NCBI GenBank assembly: GCA_000508965.1
Contig: BAHV02000006.1
Coordinates: 49,745-113,744, forward strand
Direction of reading: 5' to 3'
DNA: 64,000 bases
From: Dielma sp000508965
GTDB lineage: Bacteria; Bacillota_I; Bacilli_A; Erysipelotrichales; Erysipelotrichaceae
The notes under the pieces were generated by a model. The model was not told where the DNA came from and searched no databases. It worked only from the letters and a program-made list of their open reading frames with translations. The position numbers were made by a program, and so were the translations under genes. Below, one piece after another: positions 1 through 7,297 of the stretch; position 1 is the first letter of the stretch, and each line of letters starts with the position of its first letter.

Positions 1-170
1 CCCGTGGGGCAGCCGTTGAGAGCATTGTGCCACAGACAAAGGAGCTGACCGAAACGGAATTTTATTCCCTCATGGAAAGCATTTTGAATCTGCCGCAGGC
101 GGAGCCTTTCATTCGGTCTGCCGCAGAAAACCACGCCCGTATTTCCGGGCAGGAGAAAGGCGGTGACTAA
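1..170 (+). CDS. C-terminal fragment of DUF3847-like mobilization-associated protein (cut by window edge)
   Basis: An open frame enters from the left edge and ends at TAA 168-170, giving about 55 residues that begin RGAAVESIVP and end SGQEKGGD. From memory this matches the C-terminal half of DUF3847 proteins, which sit directly upstream of MobA relaxases in serine-recombinase elements. The stop codon is 2 bases from the inferred relaxase start, so the two are probably cotranscribed and translationally coupled. The family assignment could not be searched; a MobC-like relaxosome accessory protein is an alternative description. Confidence 0.5.
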   Translation, partial: RGAAVESIVPQTKELTETEFYSLMESILNLPQAEPFIRSAAENHARISGQEKGGD

Positions 171-172
171 GG

Positions 173-1645
173 ATAGCACTTTATCATTTTTCAATCGCAC
201 AGATAAAGCGCAGCGCCGGTCAGAGCGCCATTGCCAGCGCAGCCTACCGAGCCGGGGAGCGTCTTTACAGCAGCTACTATGGAGAAGTCAGCGACTACAC
301 CAAAAAGGGCGGCGTGATCGCTTCGGAAATCATGCTGCCGCCCCATGCGCCGGAAATATATCTTGACCGGGCGACCCTCTGGAATGCTGTGGAGAACTGC
401 GAGAAACATCCAAAAGCACAGCTTGCCTATTCATTTGATATTGCCATGCAGAATGAATTGACGCTGGAAGAAAACATGGAGCTGGCGAGGAAGTTCGTGC
501 AGGAGCAGTTTGTGGCAAAAGGCATGATTGCCGATCTTGCTTTTCACAGTCCGGAGAAAGAGGACGGCGGTATCCCAAACCCGCATTTCCATGTGATGAC
601 AACAATGCGCCCTTTGAACCCGGATGGCACATGGGGACAAAAACAGCGGCGGGAATATCTTCTTGATGAAGATGGAAACCGAATCCGGGATAAAAACGGC
701 GATTATATGTTTAACGCTGTCCATACAACAGACTGGCATGAACCGGAAACGCTGGAACACTGGCGGGAGCAGTGGGCGGCTGCCGTTAATACAAAATTTG
801 AGGAAAAAGGGCTGGATGTACGTATCGACCACCGTTCCTATGTGCGGCAGGGGCTTGACCTGATACCTACTGTCCACGAGGGAGCTAATGTCCGGCAGAT
901 GGAAGCAAAGGGCATCCGCACCGAGAAAGGGGAACTGAACCGCTGGATTAAAGCCACCAACCGGCTCATGCAGGATGTGAGGAAGAAGATCAAAGCCCTG
1001 TTTGTCTGGATGGCAGAGGTAAAAGAAGAACTTTCCAAACCCCAGACACCGAGCCTTGCCGACCTGTTAATTACTTATTACAACCAGCGCAACGCAGGAG
1101 CATGGAGCAATAAAGCCAGAACCGGAAACTTAAAGCAGTTTGCCGAAGCCGTCAATTATCTGACGGAAAACAAGCTGCTCACATTAGAGGATTTGCAGGA
1201 GCGTCTTTCCTCTGTCAGTGAAGAATTTAAAGCATTAAGCGGCTCCATGAAAAAGAAATCTGCCCGGATAAAGGAATTGCAGGAATTGATACGGGATGGC
1301 GAGAATTACCAGCGGCTAAAACCTGTTCATACGGAATTGAACAATATCAAGTTTAAGAAACAGAGGGAGAAATTTGAAACATCCCACGATGCGGAGTTAC
1401 GGCTGTTTTATGCCGCCCGCCGTATTTTGAAAGAAAAACTGGACGGAAAACCCATTGCCATGAAAGCATGGAAACAGGAATACGCACAGTTAAAAACAGA
1501 GTATGCCGAACTGTCTCCGCAGCACAAGCCGCTCCTGGAGGAAGTCATACGGCTGCGGCAGGTGCAGAACGCCGTAGATACCGCACTGCGCCGGAGGGAG
1601 CAGCCACAGGAAGTACAGAGAAAGAACCATGAGATGGAGCTATGA
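173..1645 (+). CDS. MobA/MobL-family relaxase (apparent ATA start codon)
   Basis: Nicks the element at oriT and leads its strand in conjugal mobilization. The N-terminus expected for the family (ALYHFSIAQIKRSAGQSAIA) is encoded in frame from 173, but the start position reads ATA and no ATG, GTG or TTG occurs in this frame until GTG 314. A start at 314 would delete about 47 residues including the first relaxase motif. The metal-binding HFH motif follows at about residues 138-140 of the 490-residue product. The C-terminal half is charged and probably helical. A purine-rich stretch (151-160) could serve as the ribosome binding site. It lies just downstream of the DUF3847-like gene and upstream of the primase gene. 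Family is confident; whether full-length protein is made is uncertain. Confidence 0.8.
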   Translation: MALYHFSIAQIKRSAGQSAIASAAYRAGERLYSSYYGEVSDYTKKGGVIASEIMLPPHAPEIYLDRATLWNAVENCEKHPKAQLAYSFDIAMQNELTLEENMELARKFVQEQFVAKGMIADLAFHSPEKEDGGIPNPHFHVMTTMRPLNPDGTWGQKQRREYLLDEDGNRIRDKNGDYMFNAVHTTDWHEPETLEHWREQWAAAVNTKFEEKGLDVRIDHRSYVRQGLDLIPTVHEGANVRQMEAKGIRTEKGELNRWIKATNRLMQDVRKKIKALFVWMAEVKEELSKPQTPSLADLLITYYNQRNAGAWSNKARTGNLKQFAEAVNYLTENKLLTLEDLQERLSSVSEEFKALSGSMKKKSARIKELQELIRDGENYQRLKPVHTELNNIKFKKQREKFETSHDAELRLFYAARRILKEKLDGKPIAMKAWKQEYAQLKTEYAELSPQHKPLLEEVIRLRQVQNAVDTALRRREQPQEVQRKNHEMEL

Positions 1646-1692
1646 TATAACCGGCAGCTTTACCGCTACCGGTATTTTTATGGAGGGAGTAT

Positions 1693-2433
1693 TTGAATGT
1701 ATTTGAAGCGGTGAAACAGTCTGTTACCACCCGGCAGGCTGCTTCATTCTATGGAATCCGGGTGGGGAGGAACGGAATGGTCTGCTGTCCATTCCACAAT
1801 GACCGCACGCCCAGCATGAAAGTGGACAGCCGCTTTTACTGCTTCGGCTGCGGGGCTTCCGGGGATGTGATCGACTTTGCCGCTTTGCTGCATGGATTGG
1901 GGAAACGGGAAGCTGCGGTCAGGCTTGCGGAGGACTTCGGCGTTTCCTATGAGAAATCCGGCAATGCGCCGCCAGATAGGAAGCGTCACAACAGGTCACA
2001 GCCCCGACAAAAATCAGCGGAGCAGAGATTTCAGGAAACGGAACGGTATTGTTTCCGGGTGCTATGCGATTATCTGCGCCTGCTGGAGCATTGGAAAACA
2101 GCATACGCCCCACAGCCGCAGGATGCCATCTGGCATCCTCTTTTTGTGGAAGCGTTGCAGAGGATAAGCTACACAGAATACCTTTTGGATATTTTGTTAT
2201 ACGGAGAAATAGAAGAAAAAGCGGCATTGATCGCCGCACAGGGAAAGGAGGTGCTGCGGCTTGAACAGCGAATTTCAGAGCTTGCCGCCGGAAACGCAGG
2301 AAGCGGTCAAAAGGACGATGGACACAATGGAACCGGCGCAAACACCAGCAGAAATCCGGGAAACATTAGAGGGGACGCAGAAAGGCGGCGTGAAGAACAG
2401 CATCCGAAACTGCCTGACGGTGTTCCAGCGTGA
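1693..2433 (+). CDS. CHC2 zinc-finger DNA primase-like protein
   Basis: Probable element-encoded primase or primase-accessory protein. The N-terminal half contains a DnaG-type zinc ribbon with ligands C32, H35, C50 and C53 (pattern CPFH then CFGC) followed by GDVIDF. There is no TOPRIM domain, so it matches only the zinc-binding module. Start is TTG 1693 with a GGAGGG ribosome binding site just upstream. The last 58 codons overlap the next gene in another frame, and this tail (rich in G, N, R and Q) has no recognisable fold. It probably works with the downstream VirE helicase in replicating the excised element; that pairing is inferred from context. Confidence 0.8.
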   Translation: MNVFEAVKQSVTTRQAASFYGIRVGRNGMVCCPFHNDRTPSMKVDSRFYCFGCGASGDVIDFAALLHGLGKREAAVRLAEDFGVSYEKSGNAPPDRKRHNRSQPRQKSAEQRFQETERYCFRVLCDYLRLLEHWKTAYAPQPQDAIWHPLFVEALQRISYTEYLLDILLYGEIEEKAALIAAQGKEVLRLEQRISELAAGNAGSGQKDDGHNGTGANTSRNPGNIRGDAERRREEQHPKLPDGVPA

Positions 2434-3658
2434 CCCTCTGTTTCGCGGGGCGCTGCGCCTGAACCTTTTGACGGAGCAGATTGACATTGTGAAGCCGCTG
2501 GGCTGGGAGCGCACCAGTACCACGCTGACCGACATGGACATGAACTACCTGCTTTTGTATCTGGAAGAAAACTACGGGCTTACCAGCGAGAAAAAGGTGC
2601 AGAGCGCCATCAAGATTGTTGCCAATGAAAACCGCTACCATCCGGTCAGGGATTACCTGGACAGCCTGCAATGGGACGGCACAGAGCGCATCCGTTACGC
2701 CCTGCATCACTTTCTGGGAGCCGATACGGACGAATACACCTATGAAGCCTTGAAACTGTTCCTGATGGGAGCCATCCGGCGGGTATTCAGACCGGGGAGC
2801 AAGTTTGAGGTCATGCTCTGTCTGGTTGGTGGTCAGGGAGCCGGGAAATCTACCTTTTTCCGGCTGCTGGCAGGCAGGGACGAATGGTTTTCAGACGATT
2901 TGAAAAAGCTGGACGATGAAAATGTGTACCGCAAGCTGCAAGGGCATTGGATTATCGAGATGTCGGAGATGATTGCCACAGCCAACGCCAAGAGTATTGA
3001 GGAAATCAAGTCATTCTTAAGCCGCCAGAAAGAAACCTACAAAGTGCCGTATGAGACACATCCGGCAGACCGGCTGCGGCAATGTGTATTTGGAGGGACG
3101 ACCAACCGGCAGGACTTTTTGCCCCGTGACCGCACCGGCAACCGGCGCTTTCTCCCCGTGACGGTGTACCCGGAACGGGCGGAGGTTCACATACTGGACG
3201 ATGAAGCGGCGGCGAGGGCGTATATCGAACAGATGTGGGCGGAAGCCATGACGGTTTATCGCAGTGGGAAGTATAAGCTGTCATTCAGCATGGAAATGAA
3301 CCGATACCTGAACGCCCACCAGCAGGACTTTATGCAGGAAGACACACAGGCCGGCATGATCTACGCCTATTTGGAGGACTACACCGGCGACAGGGTATGT
3401 TCCAAGCAGCTTTATGAGGAAGCGCTGGGGAACTTAAATTCCCCGGCAGACTGGGAGACACGGGCAATCTGCGAGATTATGAATACCGGCATTGCGGGCG
3501 GCATCATACAGGGCTGGGTAGCCTACAAAAGCCCGAAGCGGTATAAGAAATACGGTTCTCAAAAAGGCTGGGAGCGTGTCAACCAAGCTCCGCCGGAGGG
3601 GGACGGTTTTCGAGAAATCACGGAAGAAGAAGCCCGGCAAATGGAACTGCCATTCTGA
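2261..3658 (+). CDS. VirE-family (PF05272-type) P-loop helicase/primase-associated protein
   Basis: Virulence-associated-E family ATPase, 465 residues, related to superfamily 3/D5-like replicative helicases of plasmids and phages. A Walker A motif GGQGAGKST lies near residue 190, with a hydrophobic segment ending in acidic residues (WIIEMSEM) as Walker B, then a conserved TNRQDFLPRDRTGNRRF block. Start is TTG 2261, with an AAGGAGG ribosome binding site about 10 bases upstream inside the primase gene, so the two genes overlap by 173 bp. Likely role is unwinding or initiating replication of the circular form, perhaps at the GGTTGAC repeats just downstream. Family is confident; role is inferred. 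Confidence 0.85.
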   Translation: MNSEFQSLPPETQEAVKRTMDTMEPAQTPAEIRETLEGTQKGGVKNSIRNCLTVFQRDPLFRGALRLNLLTEQIDIVKPLGWERTSTTLTDMDMNYLLLYLEENYGLTSEKKVQSAIKIVANENRYHPVRDYLDSLQWDGTERIRYALHHFLGADTDEYTYEALKLFLMGAIRRVFRPGSKFEVMLCLVGGQGAGKSTFFRLLAGRDEWFSDDLKKLDDENVYRKLQGHWIIEMSEMIATANAKSIEEIKSFLSRQKETYKVPYETHPADRLRQCVFGGTTNRQDFLPRDRTGNRRFLPVTVYPERAEVHILDDEAAARAYIEQMWAEAMTVYRSGKYKLSFSMEMNRYLNAHQQDFMQEDTQAGMIYAYLEDYTGDRVCSKQLYEEALGNLNSPADWETRAICEIMNTGIAGGIIQGWVAYKSPKRYKKYGSQKGWERVNQAPPEGDGFREITEEEARQMELPF

Positions 3659-3667
3659 AAAGCCACC

Positions 3668-3852
3668 GGTTGACAGTTTGGTTGACGCTTCGGTTGACAG
3701 CCGGTTGACGGGGAAAAGCCTGATATTTGGGGCATTTCTCCCCTTTGTCAACCATGTCAACCAAGAAATTAAAGAAAAAGTAAAAAGTAATCATAGAGCG
3801 CCTATGGATTGTTTTCAAAGTCTTTTCTGCCGGTTGACACGGTTCGGTTGAC
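3668..3852. repeat. Cluster of GGTTGAC repeats (iteron-like), direct and inverted
   Basis: The 7-mer GGTTGAC occurs on the plus strand at 3668, 3680, 3692 and 3703 (spacing 12, 12 and 11), on the minus strand at 3747 and 3756, and again on the plus strand at 3832 and 3846. A further inverted copy is at 3578 inside the helicase gene. Helical phasing and position between a helicase gene and tnpW suggest a protein-binding array, such as a replication origin or operator. Function is inferred. Confidence 0.7.
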
Positions 3853-3928
3853 ATGGAGACAGTCTGCGGCTGTACACCTGCCTGACATTCCCTTGTCGGG
3901 CATATTTCATTTATGGAGGTAACTGCCT

Positions 3929-4114
3929 ATGGCAAAAAACAAAAACGAGAGCAATAACGAAAACAGCGGCACCCTGCTTACCGAAAAAGACGGCACCCAG
4001 TATTTTGTCATGGGGAAAGTCCGTATCAAGGTATCGGAGCATTTCGCACAGGATGGGAAGCCGCTTGACAGCCTACTGGAAGATGTGATCCAGCACGCTG
4101 CCGCCGCTTCCTGA
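3929..4114 (+). CDS. TnpW-family small transposon-encoded protein
   Basis: A 61-residue protein, acidic and polar at the N-terminus (KNKNESNNENSG), with the core YFVMGKVRIKVSEHF and an alanine-rich end. This matches my memory of the TnpW-type small proteins encoded beside serine recombinases in Tn4451-like elements; their function is not established. Start ATG 3929 follows GGAGG. It lies between the repeat cluster and the recombinase gene, and an inverted repeat follows its stop. Confidence 0.75.
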   Translation: MAKNKNESNNENSGTLLTEKDGTQYFVMGKVRIKVSEHFAQDGKPLDSLLEDVIQHAAAAS

Positions 4115-4143
4115 AAAAATACGGAATAACGACTGTCAATCAG

Positions 4144-4202
4144 CCCACGCTTATGATATACTTGTACCAGCGAGTATTGTATAAGCGTGGGTTGTTTCTT
4201 TT
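4144..4202 (+). terminator. Inverted repeat between tnpW and recombinase, possible terminator/attenuator
   Basis: CCCACGCTTAT at 4144-4154 pairs perfectly with ATAAGCGTGGG at 4181-4191 (11 bp, 26-base loop), followed by TTGTTTCTTTT. The recombinase ribosome binding site (4204-4211) lies just after it. It could end the tnpW transcript, attenuate the recombinase gene, or bind a protein. The long loop makes a simple terminator less certain. Confidence 0.5.
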
Positions 4203-4221
4203 AGAAGGAGGATTTTTAACC

Positions 4222-5844
4222 GTGAAACAACCATACAATACAACGATTTATAACACTGCACTATATTTGAGATTGAGCCGTGACGATGAATTACAGGGGG
4301 AAAGCGGCAGTATCCAGACCCAGCGCATGATGCTTAGACAGTATGCCGCAGAGCATGGGCTGACCGTTGTAGACGAGTACATTGACGACGGATGGAGTGG
4401 GACAAATTTCGAGCGTCCAAGTTTCCAAAGGATGATTGATGACATCGAAGACGGGAAAATCAACTGCGTTGTCACAAAGGACTTATCCCGTCTGGGAAGA
4501 AACTATATCCTGACCGGTCAGTACACGGAAATCTATTTCCCCAGCAAGGGAGTACGCTACATTGCCATCAATGACAATGTGGACACCATCAACGGAGAAA
4601 GCGAGCTTGCCCCGTTCTTAAACATCCTGAATGAAATGCACGCCCGACAGACCAGCAAAAAGGTCAAGGCTGCCATGCACACAAGATTTGCCAATGGCGC
4701 ACACTATGGAGCCTATGCACCGCTGGGCTATGTAAAAGACCCGGACAAAAAAGGTCATCTTCTGATCGACCCGGAAACACGCTGGATTGTAGAGAAGATT
4801 TTTGACCTTGCTGTACACGGGCGTGGAGCCGCCAGCATTACACGGATTCTGGTGGAGGAAAAAGTACCTACCCCCGGCTGGCTGAACTATGAAAGATACG
4901 GGACTTTCGCCAATATCTACGCCGGTGCGCCCGCAGAAAAAGCCTATGCGTGGACGATTGCACAGGTCAAGAGCATTTTGAAAGAGGAAACCTACATCGG
5001 TCACAGCGTTCACAACAAGCAGAGCAACATTTCATTCAAGAACAAGAAAAAGGTGCGGAAGCCGCAGGAAGAATGGTATCGTGTGGAAAATACCCACGAA
5101 GCCATCATTTCCGAAGAAGTGTTCCAAAAAGTTCAAGAGCTGATTGCAAGCAGACGCAGGAAACGCAGAAACGGTACGACACAGATTTTCGCAGGATTGA
5201 TAAAATGTGCAGACTGCGGATGGTCTTTAGCCTATGGGGAAAACAAGCAGAACAAAAACCCATACGGGTACTACCATTGCAACAAGAACGGACAGGGATT
5301 ACGCCAGTGTTCCATGCACTATATCCGCTATGATGTACTGTATGCCTATGTGCTTGCAAGACTGCAATACTGGTCTATGCTGGCACAGAAAGATGAGGAC
5401 AAGCTGCTGAAACGGCTGCTCAATGTCAGCGACAGGGAAAGGAACTCTGCGAAGAAAAAGCAGGCTGCGGAGCTGAAAAAGGCAGAGAAGCGTAAAGCCG
5501 AGGTTGACGGGCTGTTTGCTAAAATGTATGAGGACTGGTCTGCCGGACGCATAACCGAGTATAACTTCAATATGCTGTCCGAGAAGTACCAGAACGAGCA
5601 AAAGGAGCTTGAAACAAAAATAAGACAGCTTCACGAAATGATGGAAGCCGCCGTACAGACCGCAGCGGATGCTGAAAAGTGGATTGCCCTAATGAAACAG
5701 TATGTCAACCCTGTGGAGCTGACCGCCGAACTTCTGAACACTCTAATTGAAAAAATAACCGTCCACGAAGCTGTCAAGGGCGAGGATGGAAGCCGTGAGC
5801 AGGAAGTAGAAATCTACTACCGCTTCATCGGCAAAATCGACTGA
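4222..5844 (+). CDS. Large serine recombinase (site-specific integrase)
   Basis: Catalyses excision and integration of the element. The product is 540 residues. The N-terminal resolvase domain has YLRLSRDDE with the family nucleophile serine, followed by VVTKDLSRLGRNY. Then come a recombinase domain (about 170-290), a zinc ribbon (CADCGW then YYHCNKNG with a further Cys) and a long charged coiled coil (about 390-480). GTG 4222 is chosen because GAAGGAGG lies 10 bases upstream and the family N-terminus begins just after it; the open frame extends back to 4153 through the inverted repeat. The stop is only about 36 bp from the inferred right end of the element, a usual place for the integrase gene. 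Shorter than TnpX (about 707), so a relative rather than an orthologue. Confidence 0.93.
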   Translation: MKQPYNTTIYNTALYLRLSRDDELQGESGSIQTQRMMLRQYAAEHGLTVVDEYIDDGWSGTNFERPSFQRMIDDIEDGKINCVVTKDLSRLGRNYILTGQYTEIYFPSKGVRYIAINDNVDTINGESELAPFLNILNEMHARQTSKKVKAAMHTRFANGAHYGAYAPLGYVKDPDKKGHLLIDPETRWIVEKIFDLAVHGRGAASITRILVEEKVPTPGWLNYERYGTFANIYAGAPAEKAYAWTIAQVKSILKEETYIGHSVHNKQSNISFKNKKKVRKPQEEWYRVENTHEAIISEEVFQKVQELIASRRRKRRNGTTQIFAGLIKCADCGWSLAYGENKQNKNPYGYYHCNKNGQGLRQCSMHYIRYDVLYAYVLARLQYWSMLAQKDEDKLLKRLLNVSDRERNSAKKKQAAELKKAEKRKAEVDGLFAKMYEDWSAGRITEYNFNMLSEKYQNEQKELETKIRQLHEMMEAAVQTAADAEKWIALMKQYVNPVELTAELLNTLIEKITVHEAVKGEDGSREQEVEIYYRFIGKID

Positions 5845-5877
5845 CCTTTCTTTTTTTACCCAACAATATCTTTAATT

Positions 5878-5884
5878 AAGGGAA
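5878..5884. other. Inferred right attachment junction (attR)
   Basis: Host coding frame resumes at GGGAAACGGG (5881-5890), read as the E-T-G-K-G-L-P-D segment of an XRE regulator. Before it the frame gives an unrelated residue and a stop at 5873. The expected conserved Trp codon would supply TGG before GAA, so crossover is placed at GG-GA (5881-5884), fitting the GA core used by TnpX-like recombinases. Exact bases are inferred. Confidence 0.6.
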
Positions 5885-6352
5885 ACGGGAAAGGGATTAC
5901 CTGATATTTCGTTAATTGAACCATTAGCCGCTATTTTAAACGTTTCACTTCCGGAATTATTATCCGGCGAGCAAATTATAAATACTAATCGCTCGGCTAA
6001 CATCATGAAATCAAATCTTTATGTTTGTCCGATATGCGGAAATATTTTACATGCCACTGGTTCGGTGATGCTTTCCTGCTGCGGTGTCACACTGCCGCCT
6101 TTAGAGAGTGAACAGGCTGATGATGAACATCAAATAAGCTGCGAGAAAATAGAAAATGAATATTTTGTATCACTTCATCATCCCATGACTAAAAATCACT
6201 ACATTTCTTTTATGGCAGTTTGTACCAGTGAACGATTTGAATTGGTAAAACTGTACCCTGAAAGTTCTATTGAGGTACGTTTTTTCTGCCGCGGGCATGG
6301 CTTGTTGTATTGGTATTGCAGCCATCATGGATTATTTGAAATGAGAATTTAA
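5881..6352 (+). pseudogene. 3' fragment of XRE-family regulator with desulfoferrodoxin-like domain, split by the element
   Basis: In-frame translation from 5882 gives the end of an XRE helix-turn-helix (ETGKGLPDISLIEPLA then LPELLSG), a linker, then a metal-site domain with CPICGN and SCCG, and a HPMTKNHYISF segment that resembles the superoxide reductase/desulfoferrodoxin HPM motif. The helix-turn-helix lacks its first helices because the mobile element sits upstream. The C-terminal 115 residues alone could start at ATG 6005, but no good ribosome binding site precedes it. The 5' half should lie left of the element, outside the window. In the intact family this would be a metal- or redox-sensing repressor; that role is inferred. 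Confidence 0.75.
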
Positions 6353-6399
6353 AATACATGCGCAAAGAATATGAAGTCACAATGAATTATTTGTCAGAT

Positions 6400-6442
6400 C
6401 AAAATAAAAATACCTGTCAGGCGGTTCATTAAGACAGGTATT
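6400..6442 (-). terminator. Rho-independent terminator of the lipoprotein gene
   Basis: AATACCTGTC (6409-6418) pairs with GACAGGTATT (6433-6442) and is followed on the minus strand by a U-rich run. It lies 15 bp beyond the stop of the minus-strand lipoprotein gene and may also stop readthrough from the left. Confidence 0.8.
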
Positions 6443-6456
6443 TGTTTCAGTGCATT

Positions 6457-7089
6457 TTAATATCCGTACATCTCTCCCCAATATACTTCATAAATCAGCC
6501 AATCATCATCGGCATTTACTTTACCGCATAAAAAGATTCTCGGATAGCGTCCACTGTCAATCTGCGCTCCGACAACATCCTCACCCCATACTAAATCAAT
6601 ATCAGCCTTAACAATAGCTGTATCACTAAGACTGTATTGATCGATATCAGCTTGAATATGCTCAGCCAATAAAGCGTCTGTTTCATTTTGAGTCAGGGTT
6701 GTTACATCATGGATAACATAATCCTTAACATAAATTCCCTCATCAAAGTTCTTCTTCTCATTGGCCGCCGATATCTTTAATGCTTCATTATCACCATACA
6801 AGTTACTCAGCTTGTCGTATTCACTGGCAATATCATAATAATAATTATTTACAACCAATTCTTCCGCAATACTTTTCGGGACTGCTTCTAAAGTAAAACT
6901 GCGCCCATCAAACTGAGCGTTCATTTTGCCATGATATTCATAGACATCAATCACTTTATTCTCGTCTTGAGCTGTATTATTTTGTGAATCATGATTGTCT
7001 GCTTCCGGTTGCTTGTCAGCCGGTGCTGTACATGCACTCAGCAGCCCTGCCGTAAGCAATACGCTTAATAACTTATTTCTGTTTCTCAT
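6457..7089 (-). CDS. Lipoprotein of unknown function
   Basis: A 210-residue product with a type II signal peptide: basic MRNRNK, a hydrophobic stretch, and a lipobox ending LLSAC (Cys 20). The polar, Asn/Asp/Gln-rich linker that follows is typical of surface lipoproteins. The mature part is acidic and contains aromatic-rich segments (NNYYYD, YEVYWGEMYGY); I do not recognise a domain. GGAGG lies 7 bases before the ATG. It is transcribed away from the PRD regulator gene and ends in its own terminator, so it is probably monocistronic. An extracytoplasmic binding or cell-envelope role is possible but not shown. Confidence 0.75.
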   Translation of the reverse strand: MRNRNKLLSVLLTAGLLSACTAPADKQPEADNHDSQNNTAQDENKVIDVYEYHGKMNAQFDGRSFTLEAVPKSIAEELVVNNYYYDIASEYDKLSNLYGDNEALKISAANEKKNFDEGIYVKDYVIHDVTTLTQNETDALLAEHIQADIDQYSLSDTAIVKADIDLVWGEDVVGAQIDSGRYPRIFLCGKVNADDDWLIYEVYWGEMYGY

Positions 7090-7222
7090 CAGTTACCTCC
7101 ATCTGTTGATCTTACCATTATCTTACCATAAAATATCAGCTTATTATGTGATTTAAAACACACATATAAAACAAAGTTTAAATTTTGTATAGGTACTTGA
7201 CAAAAATAAGACATAAATTCAA

Positions 7223-7251
7223 TTGAGGTTTTGCAGCTTATCCAGTAGAAT
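7223..7251 (+). promoter_or_regulatory. SigA-type promoter of the PRD regulator gene
   Basis: TTGAGG (7223-7228) and TAGAAT (7246-7251) are separated by 17 bp. Transcription would start near 7258, which rules out the upstream in-frame start codons and supports ATG 7298. Confidence 0.6.
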
Positions 7252-7297
7252 GAAAGTGGAAAATAATAACAATTCAACTGTGATCGGGGGATTGAAA

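Larger units (their letters stand above)
1..5881. mobile_element. Integrative/mobilizable element, right part (Tn4451-like)
   Basis: Consecutive plus-strand genes encode a relaxase-associated protein, MobA/MobL relaxase, CHC2 primase, VirE-type helicase, TnpW-like protein and a large serine recombinase. This is the usual cargo-poor backbone of serine-recombinase mobilizable elements of the Tn4451 type. Base composition is visibly GC-richer than the flanking chromosome, which supports transfer. The right end falls at about 5880, where the reading frame of a host XRE regulator resumes in mid-gene. The left end is outside the window. No resistance gene is seen in the visible part. Confidence 0.85.

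Noticed and set aside
3576..3851. 91-codon plus-strand frame through the GGTTGAC repeats
   Set aside because: Open only because the repeats lack stops; it starts within the helicase gene without a ribosome binding site.
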